A DNA stretch of 64,000 nt from Sphingomonas sp. Leaf34 (GTDB lineage Bacteria; Pseudomonadota; Alphaproteobacteria; Sphingomonadales; Sphingomonadaceae), in NCBI RefSeq assembly GCF_001421805.1, contig NZ_LMLC01000002.1:434001-498000 (forward strand), read 5' to 3'. The position numbers were made by a program, and so were the translations under genes. Position 1 is the first letter of the stretch, and every line of letters starts with the position of its first letter. The notes beneath the pieces are model-generated. The model was not told where the DNA came from and made no database searches. It saw nothing but the letters and a program-made list of their open reading frames with translations. Of the stretch, positions 1 through 8,559 are shown in pieces.

Positions 1-1
1 C

Positions 2-259
2 CAAGCCGAGCCCGATGCGATCTTCATCGGCGGCGGGCTGTCGGATGCTCTACTTGAACGGCTCTGGTCGGAGCGCGGGTCCGGCACCCGCCTAGTCGCC
101 AACGCGGTCACGCTCGAGTCCGAGGCGCTGCTGACCCGCTGGCACGGCATGAAGGGCGGCACGCTCCTGCGCATCGACCTTTCCGAGGCCGTGCCGCTCG
201 GCACGCGGCGCGGCTGGCGAGCGAGTTATCCCGTCATGCACTGGAGCGTGATGCTATGA
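2..259 (+). CDS. cobL: Precorrin-6Y C5,15-methyltransferase (decarboxylating), C-terminal part
   Basis: Partial gene; the 5' end lies before the window. The visible 85 residues carry the glycine-rich [12 protein letters not shown] segment of a CbiT-type SAM-dependent methyltransferase domain and end in [18 protein letters not shown], typical of the CobL/CbiT C-terminus. CobL methylates precorrin-6Y at C5 and C15 and decarboxylates ring C in aerobic cobalamin synthesis. Its TGA overlaps the next start by 4 nt (ATGA at 256-259). Six further cob/blu genes follow in the same direction, which supports the assignment. Confidence 0.85.
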   Translation, partial: QAEPDAIFIGGGLSDALLERLWSERGSGTRLVANAVTLESEALLTRWHGMKGGTLLRIDLSEAVPLGTRRGWRASYPVMHWSVML

Positions 260-633
260 TCGTCGCCGGCTTTGGATTTCGCGGCGCGGCAAACCTCGCC
301 GCGCTGCGGGCCGCGCTCGCCCGGGCGCAGGCTGGGCACCCTCTGGTGACGGCGCTGGCGGCGCCGGACGACAAGCTGGCATTGGTCGCGGCGCTCGCCG
401 AAGCGATGGCCGTGCCCGCGATCGCGGTATCGCCGGACGCGGTGCAAGCCCCGCGAACACCGACCCAGTCGATTGCCAGCCTGTCCGCGCGCGCGACCGG
501 CAGTGTCGCCGAAGCATGTGCGCTTGCCGCCGCCGGCCCGGGCGCGCAGTTGCTGGCACCCCGCCATATCTCGCCCGATCGGATGGCGACCTGCGCCATT
601 GCTCGATCGGGCGCCGAAGGACTCGAAGCATGA
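256..633 (+). CDS. cobE: Cobalamin biosynthesis protein CobE (CbiG C-terminal-like)
   Basis: 125 residues, matching the short CobE/CbiG C-terminal family. It opens with [12 protein letters not shown], the family's usual beta strand and glycine turn, and has the conserved central TQSIAS and the EACAL/A-A-G segment. CobE is needed for B12 synthesis in aerobic producers, but its biochemical role is poorly defined. The ATG overlaps the cobL stop, and its own TGA overlaps the cobM start (630-633). Translational coupling and synteny support the call more strongly than motifs in a protein this small. Confidence 0.82.
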   Translation: MIVAGFGFRGAANLAALRAALARAQAGHPLVTALAAPDDKLALVAALAEAMAVPAIAVSPDAVQAPRTPTQSIASLSARATGSVAEACALAAAGPGAQLLAPRHISPDRMATCAIARSGAEGLEA

Positions 634-1415
634 CCGTCCATTTCATCGGTGCAGGCCCCGGTGCGCCAGACCTGCTCACACTGCGCGGGCGCGATCGCAT
701 CGCGGGATCGCCGGTCTGCCTCTACGCCGGGTCGCTGATCCCGGCGGCGATGCTTGATCACTGCCCGCCCGGCGCGCGGATCGTAAACACCGCAACCTTG
801 TCGCTCGACGCGATCATCACCGAGATCGTCACCGCGCACGATGCCGGCCACGACGTCGCGCGGCTTCATTCGGGAGACCTGTCGATTTGGTCAGCGATGG
901 GCGAGCAGCTGCGGCGCCTGCGCTCGCTCGGCATCCCCTTCACGATCACCCCGGGCGTCCCCGCCTTCGCCGCCGCCGCCGCCGCGCTGGAGGTCGAACT
1001 AACGCTTCCCGAACTCGTGCAGTCGGTGGTGCTGACCCGCACGCCAGGCCGTGCCAGCGCGATGCCGCCCGCCGAGACGCTGACCGCGTTCGCTGCCACC
1101 GGCGCGACGCTCGCAATCCATCTATCGGTCCACAATCTTGCCAAGGTGGTGGCAGATGTGACGCCGCACTACGGTTCAGGCTGCCCAGTGGCGATCGTCT
1201 GGCGTGCGAGCTGGCCCGACCAGCAGATCGCGCGCGCCACGCTCGCGACGATTGCGGAGGTGATAGCAGACAAGCCCGACCGCACCGCGCTGATCCTCGT
1301 CGGTCAAGCACTTGGCGCACGAGACTTTGCGGAGAGCAGCCTCTACGCGGCGGGGTACGACCGCCGCTTCCGACCGCAATCGGCAGACTCGAAGTTCGCA
1401 GGACAAAACGTATGA
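630..1415 (+). CDS. cobM: Precorrin-4 C11-methyltransferase
   Basis: 261 residues. It begins [20 protein letters not shown], the tetrapyrrole-methylase N-terminal glycine loop. It has the LHSGDLSIW and TPGVPAF motifs diagnostic of CobM/CbiF and the GASWP-like WRASWPD segment near residue 195. It transfers a methyl group from SAM to C11 of precorrin-4. An upstream in-frame extension exists, but the ATG at 630 overlaps the cobE stop (ATGA) and starts right at the conserved domain, so I chose it. Cytosolic, in the cob operon. Confidence 0.93.
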   Translation: MTVHFIGAGPGAPDLLTLRGRDRIAGSPVCLYAGSLIPAAMLDHCPPGARIVNTATLSLDAIITEIVTAHDAGHDVARLHSGDLSIWSAMGEQLRRLRSLGIPFTITPGVPAFAAAAAALEVELTLPELVQSVVLTRTPGRASAMPPAETLTAFAATGATLAIHLSVHNLAKVVADVTPHYGSGCPVAIVWRASWPDQQIARATLATIAEVIADKPDRTALILVGQALGARDFAESSLYAAGYDRRFRPQSADSKFAGQNV

Positions 1416-2719
1416 CCCCAGGTCTCCTGATCGCCGCCCCCGCCTCGGGCACCGGAAAGACCACCGTCGTGCTCGGACTGCTTCGCGCGCTTCGCGACGA
1501 CGGTCTTGCGGTTCAGCCGTTCAAGAGCGGGCCGGACTATATCGATCCCGCGTTCCACCGCGCCGCCAGTGGCCGCGCGTCGTTCAACCTCGACAGCTGG
1601 TCGATGTCGCTGGAGATGCTCGACACGCTCGCCGCCAAAGCCGACGACGCCGACTTCGCGCTCGCCGAAGGCTCGATGGGGCTGTTCGACGGCGTCGCGA
1701 AGGTCGGTGCGACCGGCAACGGTGCCAGCGCCGATATCGCCCGCCGGATGGCATGGCCGATCGTGCTGGTGATCGACGTCTCGGGCCAGGCACAGTCCGC
1801 CGCCGCCACCGCGCTCGGGTTCAGCCGCTACGATCCCAGCGTGTCGATCGCAGGGGTTATCCTCAACCGCGTCGCCAGCCCACGTCACGAACGGCTGGCG
1901 CGCAGCGGCATGGAGGCGGTCGGGATCCGCGTGTTCGGCTCGCTCCCCCGGCGCGGCGACCTCAAACTGCCGGAACGCCATCTCGGACTGGTGCAGGCGG
2001 CCGAGCATCCCGACCTCGACGCGCGGATCGACGAATATGCGACGTTCCTGCGCGCGCATGTCGACATAGCTGCGCTGCGCGATGCTGCAACGGCCGTCGC
2101 GCGCAAACCCGACGCTCAGACCTGGATCCGACCGCCGGCCCAGCGGATTGCGCTCGCCCAGGACGCAGCCTTCTCGTTCACCTACGCACACGTCCTCGAT
2201 GGCTGGCGCAATGCCGGTGCCGTAATCCTGCCGTTCTCGCCGCTCGCCGACGAAACCCCCGCCGCGGACGCCGACCTGGTCTGGCTCCCCGGCGGCTATC
2301 CCGAGCTCCACGCCGGCAAACTTGCCGCCGCCGCCACGTTCCGCGCGGGGCTTGCCGAGCACGCGCGCACGCGCCCCGTCCACGGCGAGTGCGGCGGCTA
2401 TATGACGCTCGGCGAAGGCTTGATCGACGCCGATGGCACGCGTCACCAGATGGCGGGACTGCTCGGCCTCGTGACCAGCTACGCGCAGCGGAAGATGCAT
2501 CTCGGCTATCGCTACGCGACGCTGCACGCGTCGATGGGCAGCTTCGCGGCGGGCGCAGCACTCACCGGACACGAATTCCATTACTCGACGATCATCGAGC
2601 AACCCGATGCGCCACTCGCACACGTGACCGATGCGGAGGACAATGCGGTCCCCGAAACCGGCTCGTATCGCAATCGAGTCACCGGCAGCTTCTTCCACAT
2701 GATCGCCGCCGCCTCGTGA
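1412..2719 (+). CDS. cobB: Hydrogenobyrinic/cobyrinic acid a,c-diamide synthase
   Basis: 435 residues, normal for CobB/CbiA. The N-terminal P-loop ATPase half starts [15 protein letters not shown] (residues 4-18), followed by [13 protein letters not shown]. The C-terminal glutamine amidotransferase half has [11 protein letters not shown] and HGECGGYM, where the Cys is the class-I triad-type nucleophile, and ends near GSFFHMI. It amidates the a and c side chains using glutamine and ATP. The start at 1412 overlaps the cobM stop. The longer in-frame extension (from 887) lies inside cobM and is rejected. Confidence 0.95.
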   Translation: MTPGLLIAAPASGTGKTTVVLGLLRALRDDGLAVQPFKSGPDYIDPAFHRAASGRASFNLDSWSMSLEMLDTLAAKADDADFALAEGSMGLFDGVAKVGATGNGASADIARRMAWPIVLVIDVSGQAQSAAATALGFSRYDPSVSIAGVILNRVASPRHERLARSGMEAVGIRVFGSLPRRGDLKLPERHLGLVQAAEHPDLDARIDEYATFLRAHVDIAALRDAATAVARKPDAQTWIRPPAQRIALAQDAAFSFTYAHVLDGWRNAGAVILPFSPLADETPAADADLVWLPGGYPELHAGKLAAAATFRAGLAEHARTRPVHGECGGYMTLGEGLIDADGTRHQMAGLLGLVTSYAQRKMHLGYRYATLHASMGSFAAGAALTGHEFHYSTIIEQPDAPLAHVTDAEDNAVPETGSYRNRVTGSFFHMIAAAS

Positions 2720-3435
2720 CCGGGTTCGTCTCGTTCGTCGGGTCGGGACCGGGCGATCCCGAACTGCTGACGCTGAAGGCGGTCGCGCGGCTACAGGCGG
2801 CGGATGCGGTGCTGTTCGACGATCTGTCGTCCGCGGTGCTTGGACACACGCACGCCGGGGCAGATCTGGTCGCGGTCGGCAAGCGTGCCGGGCGTCCCTC
2901 GCCAACCCAGGCGCATGTCTCGCACTTGCTGGTCGAGTACGCGCAGTCGGGTATCCGCGTGGTACGCCTCAAGTCTGGCGACGCGGGCATCTTCGGTCGC
3001 CTCGAGGAGGAGATCGTAGCGCTCCGTGCCGCGGGTATCCCGTTCGAGATCATTCCCGGCATCAGCGCGGCGAGTGCCGCCGCCGCCGCCGCCAATATCC
3101 CGCTCACCCGGCGCCTGAGCGCCCGCCGCGTCCAGTTCCTGACCGGCCACGACGTCACCGGGGACCTGCCCGAACAGCGCAACATGACCGCGCTCGCCGA
3201 TCCCGACGCGACCACGGTCGTGTTCATGCCCAAGCGCACCTTCCCCGCGCTGGCCGCCTCGCTGATCGCGCACGGCCTGTCGCCCGATACGCCTGCGCTG
3301 ATCGCCGAGAATGTCGGCCACCCCGACCAGGCGCTGACCCGATCGACGGTCGCCGAGCTGGCCATTCGGTTGCAGGCTGGCTTCTCCGGCAAGCCGGCGC
3401 TCATCCTGTATGGTCCGCTGATGGACGCCGAATGA
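2716..3435 (+). CDS. cobA: Uroporphyrinogen-III C-methyltransferase (SUMT)
   Basis: 239 residues starting at a GTG that overlaps the cobB TGA (GTGA, 2716-2719). VSFVGSGPGDPELLTLKA is the SUMT signature. VRLKSGDAGIFGR (near residue 90) and the FEIIPGISAASAAAA motif follow. It methylates uroporphyrinogen III at C2 and C7 to precorrin-2, the branch into the corrin pathway (and siroheme). A second copy may serve siroheme elsewhere; this one is fixed inside the B12 operon. Its stop overlaps cobF (ATGA, 3432-3435). Confidence 0.94.
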   Translation: MTGFVSFVGSGPGDPELLTLKAVARLQAADAVLFDDLSSAVLGHTHAGADLVAVGKRAGRPSPTQAHVSHLLVEYAQSGIRVVRLKSGDAGIFGRLEEEIVALRAAGIPFEIIPGISAASAAAAAANIPLTRRLSARRVQFLTGHDVTGDLPEQRNMTALADPDATTVVFMPKRTFPALAASLIAHGLSPDTPALIAENVGHPDQALTRSTVAELAIRLQAGFSGKPALILYGPLMDAE

Positions 3436-4193
3436 TCGACCTCCAGCTGATCGGAATCGGCACCGGCAACCCCGATCACCTCACGCGCGCGGCGATCGCC
3501 GCAATGAATGCCGCTGACCTGATCCTCCTCCCGCGTAAGGGCGATGCGAAGTCCGACCTGATCGATCTGCGCCGGACGATCTGCGCCGACGTGTTGATCA
3601 ACGCGATACACGTCGTCGAATTCGACCTCCCCGAGCGCGACGTCGACGCGTCCTATCTTGACGCCGTCGACCGATGGCACGACGCGATCGCCACCGCCTG
3701 GGCCGACCAGATCACGCGGCATCTTCCGAACGGCGGCTGCCTCGCGCTGCTCGTCTGGGGCGATCCTTCGCTCTATGACAGCACGCTGCGGATCGCCGCT
3801 CGGCTGCGTGCGGACGGCCTGCCGATGACGGTGACGGTCGTCCCCGGCATCACCAGCCTCCAGGTGCTGACCGCCGCCCATTCGATCCCGCTCAACGACC
3901 TCGCCGCCCCCGTGCTCATCACGACCGGCCGGCGCCTGCGCGAGGGCGGTTGGCCCGACGGGATCGATACGCTCGCGGTGATGCTCGACGGGGCATGCGC
4001 GTTTCAAAAGTTGGACCCGGTCGGCGTGACGATCTGGTGGGGAGCCTATCTTGGTATGCCGCACGAAGCGCTCGCCACCGGTCCGTTAGCAGAGGTCGCG
4101 GCGCGGATCGTAGGCACGCGCGCAAGGTTGCGGGCCACACACGGCTGGATAATGGACACCTATCTGCTGCGCAGAACGCCGATCTGCGAATGA
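3432..4193 (+). CDS. cobF: Precorrin-6A synthase (deacetylating), C1-methyltransferase
   Basis: 253 residues, standard for CobF. It starts MIDLQLIGIGTGNPDHLTRA, followed by LILLPRKGDAKSDLIDLRR, both CobF hallmarks, then LLVWGDPSLYDSTLRIA and VVPGITSLQ. It removes the acetyl group and methylates C1 of precorrin-5. CobF is specific to the aerobic pathway, so it shows the host makes B12 by the oxygen-dependent route. Overlaps its upstream and downstream neighbours by 4 nt each. Confidence 0.94.
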   Translation: MIDLQLIGIGTGNPDHLTRAAIAAMNAADLILLPRKGDAKSDLIDLRRTICADVLINAIHVVEFDLPERDVDASYLDAVDRWHDAIATAWADQITRHLPNGGCLALLVWGDPSLYDSTLRIAARLRADGLPMTVTVVPGITSLQVLTAAHSIPLNDLAAPVLITTGRRLREGGWPDGIDTLAVMLDGACAFQKLDPVGVTIWWGAYLGMPHEALATGPLAEVAARIVGTRARLRATHGWIMDTYLLRRTPICE

Positions 4194-4840
4194 CCGCCGA
4201 CACGCCGCCGGTGTTCGAGGCCGACTTCGCCACGCAGTTCGACACACTGCTCCGCTGGCGCCGCGACGTCCGCCATTTCCTGCCGAGCCCGATCGCCGAC
4301 GCCGATCTGGAGGCCTTGTTCGACACCGCTGCGCTGGCGCCGTCGGTCGGCAATGCGCAGCCATGGCGCTTCGTCCGCGTCCGCTCGGCATGCCTGCGCA
4401 CAGGCCTCACCGATCATGTCGAGGCCGTCAACGCACGCGCGGCCGCGGCGCAGCCCGACGAGGATCGTCGTGCGCGCTATGACAGCCTGAAACTTCATGG
4501 CCTCCGCGAAGCCCCCGAGATCGTAGCCGTCTTCTCCGACGAATCGCCGATCGCCGGCCACACGCTCGGCCGCGCGACGATGCACGAGACACTGCGCTAT
4601 TCCACGGTGATGGCGATCCACACACTGTGGCTCGCCGCCAGACTCCGCGGGATCGGCCTTGGCTGGGTCTCGATCGTCGATCCGACCGCGGTCGCCGCGA
4701 TGCTCGACGTCCCGCAAGACTGGACGCTGATCGCGGTCCTGTGCCTCGGCTATCCCGAGCATCCGTCAATCGTGCCGGAACTCGAACGACGCGACTGGCA
4801 GTGCCGCGAACCCATTGCCGACCGGATCATCGAACGCTGA
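4190..4840 (+). CDS. bluB: 5,6-dimethylbenzimidazole synthase
   Basis: 216 residues of the nitroreductase fold. The RRDVRHF motif, PSVGNAQPWRFV (FMN/flavin-binding), the ETLRYSTVMAIHTLWLAAR helix and GLGWVSI are typical of BluB rather than generic nitroreductases. BluB cleaves FMNH2 with O2 to make the lower ligand of cobalamin. The ATG at 4190 overlaps the cobF stop, making it the last gene of the seven-gene run. It ends 27 bp from the convergent TBDR gene. Together with CobF it indicates complete aerobic synthesis of cobalamin with the DMB ligand. Confidence 0.92.
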   Translation: MTADTPPVFEADFATQFDTLLRWRRDVRHFLPSPIADADLEALFDTAALAPSVGNAQPWRFVRVRSACLRTGLTDHVEAVNARAAAAQPDEDRRARYDSLKLHGLREAPEIVAVFSDESPIAGHTLGRATMHETLRYSTVMAIHTLWLAARLRGIGLGWVSIVDPTAVAAMLDVPQDWTLIAVLCLGYPEHPSIVPELERRDWQCREPIADRIIER

Positions 4841-4867
4841 TGCGCCCGACGATCCGCCCCCGTCGGC

Positions 4868-7165
4868 TCAGAAGGCGACCTTAAACTGGCCGCCGATGAT
4901 CCGCGGCTCGTTGATCATGCCCGTCAGGTTGTTGAAATCGATCGCGCTGATGCTGCGATACTGGTTGGTGATGTTGCGCACGAACGCGCCGACCTCATAC
5001 CCCTGCGGCGATTTATAGCCGATCTTCAGACCGCCCTCGAGCGACGACTTGCCCCTGAACTCGACCGCTTCGTACAGGAAGAAGTTGACGCGGCTGCGAT
5101 ACACCCAGTCGGTATAGGCATAGACTTCGCCGCCATTGGCCAGCGGGATCCCGTAGCGCGCGGTCCAGTTGGCGATCCAGCGCGGCGCCTGCGGCAGGTC
5201 GTTGCCGTCGATCACTGCAAACCCGTTCACGATCGGATCGCGCACGGTGCAGGTCGCGCAGAACCCCACGCCGATCGAACGATCGCGGATTTCGGTGAAG
5301 TTGTAGCTGCCGCTCGCGGTCAGCGACAATTCGGGCACCGGCCGCGCCTCGAACTCGCCCTCGACGCCATAGCCGATTGCCTTGTTCGCGCTGATCAGAC
5401 GTGCCGAATTGCTGTTGCCGCCGACGGCGGTGATCTGCAGATCCTTGGTGCTGTACCAATAGGCGTCGAGCGAAAAGTTCACCTTTCGATCGAGCAGCGT
5501 GCCCTTGAACCCACTCTCGCCCGAGAAGGTCGTCTGCTTGGGCGCGGTGCTCTGGACGCTGCCGAACGTCACGCGGTCCTGGATCGCCGGGCCCTGATAG
5601 CCGGTCGCGAGCCGCGTATAGACGTTGATCGCCGGAGTCAGCTCATAGGTCGCGCTCGCGTCCCAGGTCACGTTCGAGCCGCGGACCACCGCGCGTGCCG
5701 GCAGCGTGTCGCTGATCCCCGTGCCGGGGATCGGTGCGGTGACCAGGTCGTTGCGATAGTCATGCGAGTAGCGGACGCCCGCGCGCAACGTCAGCACTTC
5801 GGTCGGCTTGGCCTCGATGGACGCGAAGGCGCCGTAATTCTCGTTGCGATTGTCGTGGAAAACGTCCTGCGTCAGGTCGGTCGCACGCGATCCGGTGCCG
5901 CCGAACGCATAGTCATATTGGTGATAGCGCAGCGTCTGGTGGAAATAATACAGCCCGCCCTGGAGCCGGATGCCGTTCATGTCCTCGCTGGCATAGCGCA
6001 GCTCCTGGCTGAACTCCTTGGGCTTGGTGAGGCCGCCGGTGTTCGAGGGGAACAGCCCGACGCCGATCGCGCCGATCGTCCCGCCGGTGAACGGATAGCT
6101 GTTGCCGCCGTCGACATCGCCGGTGCTCTCGACCTTGGCCTGTTCATAGCCGGTGACCGAATAGAAGGTGCCGATGCCGTCGAGATGATAGTCGAGCCGC
6201 AGGTTGGTGCCCCATTGCGTCAGGCTCTGGCTGGTATAGCCGTCGAGCGTGGCGTGCTTGGGGTCGAAGCCGGTGTTGAAGTCGTTGGTGCCCGGCTTGA
6301 ACAGTCCTGCGCGGAAGATACGCGGCGAGCCCGTCAGGTCACGGACGTGCACGTTCAGCAACGCATTGAAATCGCTGCTGGTATAGCCGAGCTGGAAGCG
6401 GCCGGCGACGTCGCGATAGCCTTCGAGCTTGCGGTCGGCATTGCCCGTCGTGGAATCGTTGGTGACCCAGTCGTCGCGCGACTGGATCAGGCCCGATGCG
6501 CGGAACGCGAAGCCGTTGCCGATCGGCAGATTGATCGCCGCCTCGCCGTTGATCGTGTTGTAGGTCGCCCAGGATCCCGTCGCGTAGCCCGACACCTTGT
6601 CCGGGTTCGGCTTGGCGGAATCGATCTTCACGACGCCCGCCGGCGTGTTGCGCCCGAACAACGTCCCCTGTGGGCCGCGAAGGACCTCGACGCTCTGCAG
6701 ATCGAACACGGGGAACGACTTCAGCATCGGATTTTCGAGCGCGACATCGTCATACACCACCGACACCGGCTGTGCGGCGTTCGGATCGAAATCGGTGTTG
6801 CCGAGCCCACGGATGTAGAAGCGCGGGAAGGTGCGGCCGAACGACGACTCGACCTGGAGGCTCGGCGTGCGGCCGGCGAGGAACCGGATGTCGAGACCGC
6901 TCGAGTTGAGTACGTCGAGCTTCTCGCCGCTGATCGCGGTGACCGCCAGCGGCACGTCCTTCGACGATTCCTGCCGGCGGGTCGCGGTGACGACGATCTC
7001 ACCTACGCCCTGCTCGGCGACGGGATCGGCGACGGCCTGGCCAGCCGCCACTTGATCCTGCCCCCCCTGATCCTGGGCGGCGGCAGGCGCGGCGAAGACG
7101 AGCAGCGGCGCGCTGGCGGCGAGCAGGCGGGCGATGGCAGACGTACGAACGGGCAAGCGAATCAT
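4868..7165 (-). CDS. TonB-dependent receptor
   Basis: 765 residues. Signal peptide at residues 1-31, ending in the AAPAAAQ region. A TonB-box-like GEIVVTATRRQE is followed by a plug domain (roughly 60-180) with VEVLRGPQGTLFGRNTPAG and RGLGNTDFDPN. A 22-strand barrel is inferred, and the protein ends GGQFKVAF with a terminal Phe, as usual for outer-membrane proteins. The ATG at 7165 sits directly before the signal peptide; the longer in-frame extension overlaps the upstream gene and is rejected. It is downstream of, and probably co-transcribed with, the nucleoside hydrolase gene. The substrate is unknown; a nucleoside or related compound is inferred only from that neighbour. Confidence 0.92.
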   Translation of the reverse strand: MIRLPVRTSAIARLLAASAPLLVFAAPAAAQDQGGQDQVAAGQAVADPVAEQGVGEIVVTATRRQESSKDVPLAVTAISGEKLDVLNSSGLDIRFLAGRTPSLQVESSFGRTFPRFYIRGLGNTDFDPNAAQPVSVVYDDVALENPMLKSFPVFDLQSVEVLRGPQGTLFGRNTPAGVVKIDSAKPNPDKVSGYATGSWATYNTINGEAAINLPIGNGFAFRASGLIQSRDDWVTNDSTTGNADRKLEGYRDVAGRFQLGYTSSDFNALLNVHVRDLTGSPRIFRAGLFKPGTNDFNTGFDPKHATLDGYTSQSLTQWGTNLRLDYHLDGIGTFYSVTGYEQAKVESTGDVDGGNSYPFTGGTIGAIGVGLFPSNTGGLTKPKEFSQELRYASEDMNGIRLQGGLYYFHQTLRYHQYDYAFGGTGSRATDLTQDVFHDNRNENYGAFASIEAKPTEVLTLRAGVRYSHDYRNDLVTAPIPGTGISDTLPARAVVRGSNVTWDASATYELTPAINVYTRLATGYQGPAIQDRVTFGSVQSTAPKQTTFSGESGFKGTLLDRKVNFSLDAYWYSTKDLQITAVGGNSNSARLISANKAIGYGVEGEFEARPVPELSLTASGSYNFTEIRDRSIGVGFCATCTVRDPIVNGFAVIDGNDLPQAPRWIANWTARYGIPLANGGEVYAYTDWVYRSRVNFFLYEAVEFRGKSSLEGGLKIGYKSPQGYEVGAFVRNITNQYRSISAIDFNNLTGMINEPRIIGGQFKVAF

Positions 7166-7331
7166 GGATGGTCCCCCCTTGGGTTTCGAACATCCTCCGG
7201 CGTCGATCCGTGTGCCCCGGATCTGTCGTGGATCGGTAACACCGCTGTAACGCGCTGCAATAGGCGGGATCAGGCTGGGTGTGCTTTTACCGGCCACCGC
7301 GACATCTTTGCGCCACTCCGCGACGGTCGCC

Positions 7332-8456
7332 TCAGCGCCCGACGCGCCGCATGTAGAACGTGCGCATCGCCGTCTCCATCTTTGCCCGGTCGACGCGCAG
7401 CACGACGGTCTGCGCGCGTTCGCCCAGATGTGGCCGGTACGCCTCCTGCCACGACAACGTGTCGCCATATCCCGCGGTCTGGCTGGTGTCGAAATCGATG
7501 TAGAGCGTCTCGGCGCGCGTGACGATCGCGGGCTCAAGCCAGACCATCGCCGCGATCTCGTCCCACATCGGAAACCCCGGTTCGAGCCCGCTCTGGAACG
7601 TATCGGTGAGCGTGCTGTGCGCAGGCTTCAGGCTGTCGAGGAAGCCCCGAGTCCACTGCGTCCCGGTCGACGGATCGATCGGGACCATCGTGACCTTCGG
7701 CCAGGCACCATGCGCCATGATCCGCGCCGCCTCGGGATCCCAGCGGATGTTGAACTCACGCCGCGGCGTGTCGAGAAAACCACGCGCGAACGCAGCGGCT
7801 GCCGGCGTGTCGAGCGCCTGCTGCGGGCTGAGACTGCCCCCCATATACACCAGCTCCTTCACGTTCGCGGCAAAGCTCGGGTCGAGGCTTTGCGCGATCG
7901 CGATGTTGGTCATCGGCCCGGTCGCGAACAGCGTAATCTCGTGCGGATGCGCGCGCACCATCCGGACGAGAAACGCCGCGGCGATCTCGCTGCTGGGCTT
8001 GATGACGGGATTGCCGATCGACAGGCTCGGCACGACCGCGGGCGACGGCACGCCCAATCCCGACCCGCGCGCAACCGCCGGCGCTGGGTCGGTCCAGGGT
8101 CCCTTGAACTCGAGGCGGCCGTACAGCCCCTCCCACCGCGCGGTCGCGGCTTCGTTGTTGAGCAGCGGATAGGTCGCACCGGGCACCACCGGGACATCGG
8201 ACCGGTTGAGGATCTCGACCGTCCGCAACGCATACGCTGTGGCGGTATCGCGCCATACCGATCCGCTGGTCGTGGTAATCCCAAGCACATCGACGTCGGG
8301 CGCCTGCAGCAGCAGCGCCGGCACGCCATTCAACCCGACGACGTCATCGTCGATCAGCACCAGCCGCCTGGCCGGCGCCACCTTTGCGATCGACGCCGCC
8401 GGCGCGGTAAGCACAACGATCGTGCAAAGGCAAAGGGCGGCAACGAATCGGCGCAT
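7332..8456 (-). CDS. Secreted nucleoside hydrolase-like protein
   Basis: 374 residues with a signal peptide (about 1-28). The inosine-uridine nucleoside hydrolase fold is recognised from LLLQAPDVDVLGITTTSGS, FATGPMTNIAIAQ and the downstream ELVYMGGS motif. The N-terminal metal loop reads LIDDDVVGLNG rather than the classical DxDPGxDD; the second acidic pair is Leu-Asn, so Ca binding may differ. A secreted subfamily of these proteins has altered loops. The gene precedes the TBDR gene by 166 bp on the same strand, suggesting periplasmic cleavage linked to uptake. Exact substrate unknown. Confidence 0.8.
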   Translation of the reverse strand: MRRFVAALCLCTIVVLTAPAASIAKVAPARRLVLIDDDVVGLNGVPALLLQAPDVDVLGITTTSGSVWRDTATAYALRTVEILNRSDVPVVPGATYPLLNNEAATARWEGLYGRLEFKGPWTDPAPAVARGSGLGVPSPAVVPSLSIGNPVIKPSSEIAAAFLVRMVRAHPHEITLFATGPMTNIAIAQSLDPSFAANVKELVYMGGSLSPQQALDTPAAAAFARGFLDTPRREFNIRWDPEAARIMAHGAWPKVTMVPIDPSTGTQWTRGFLDSLKPAHSTLTDTFQSGLEPGFPMWDEIAAMVWLEPAIVTRAETLYIDFDTSQTAGYGDTLSWQEAYRPHLGERAQTVVLRVDRAKMETAMRTFYMRRVGR

Positions 8457-8559
8457 CGGGCTATTCCTGACTATGGACCCGTCCCGTCCGATGGAACGGT
8501 CCGCACCTTGGCCGTCTTTCTCGGCCGGTCAGCGACAATCCGTCAACCGAGCATATCTC

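Noticed and set aside
1343..2905. 520-codon minus-strand frame opposite cobB
   Set aside because: Shadow of cobB; no domain and no start signal.
7166..7331. Possible cobalamin riboswitch for the TBDR downstream of the B12 operon
   Set aside because: No B12-box-like sequence was recognised, and the receptor is arranged with a nucleoside hydrolase gene rather than with cob genes.
5762..7522. Long plus-strand frame (586 codons) opposite the first TBDR
   Set aside because: It is the antisense shadow of a high-GC receptor gene; the product is Arg/Ala/Glu-rich without any recognisable domain.
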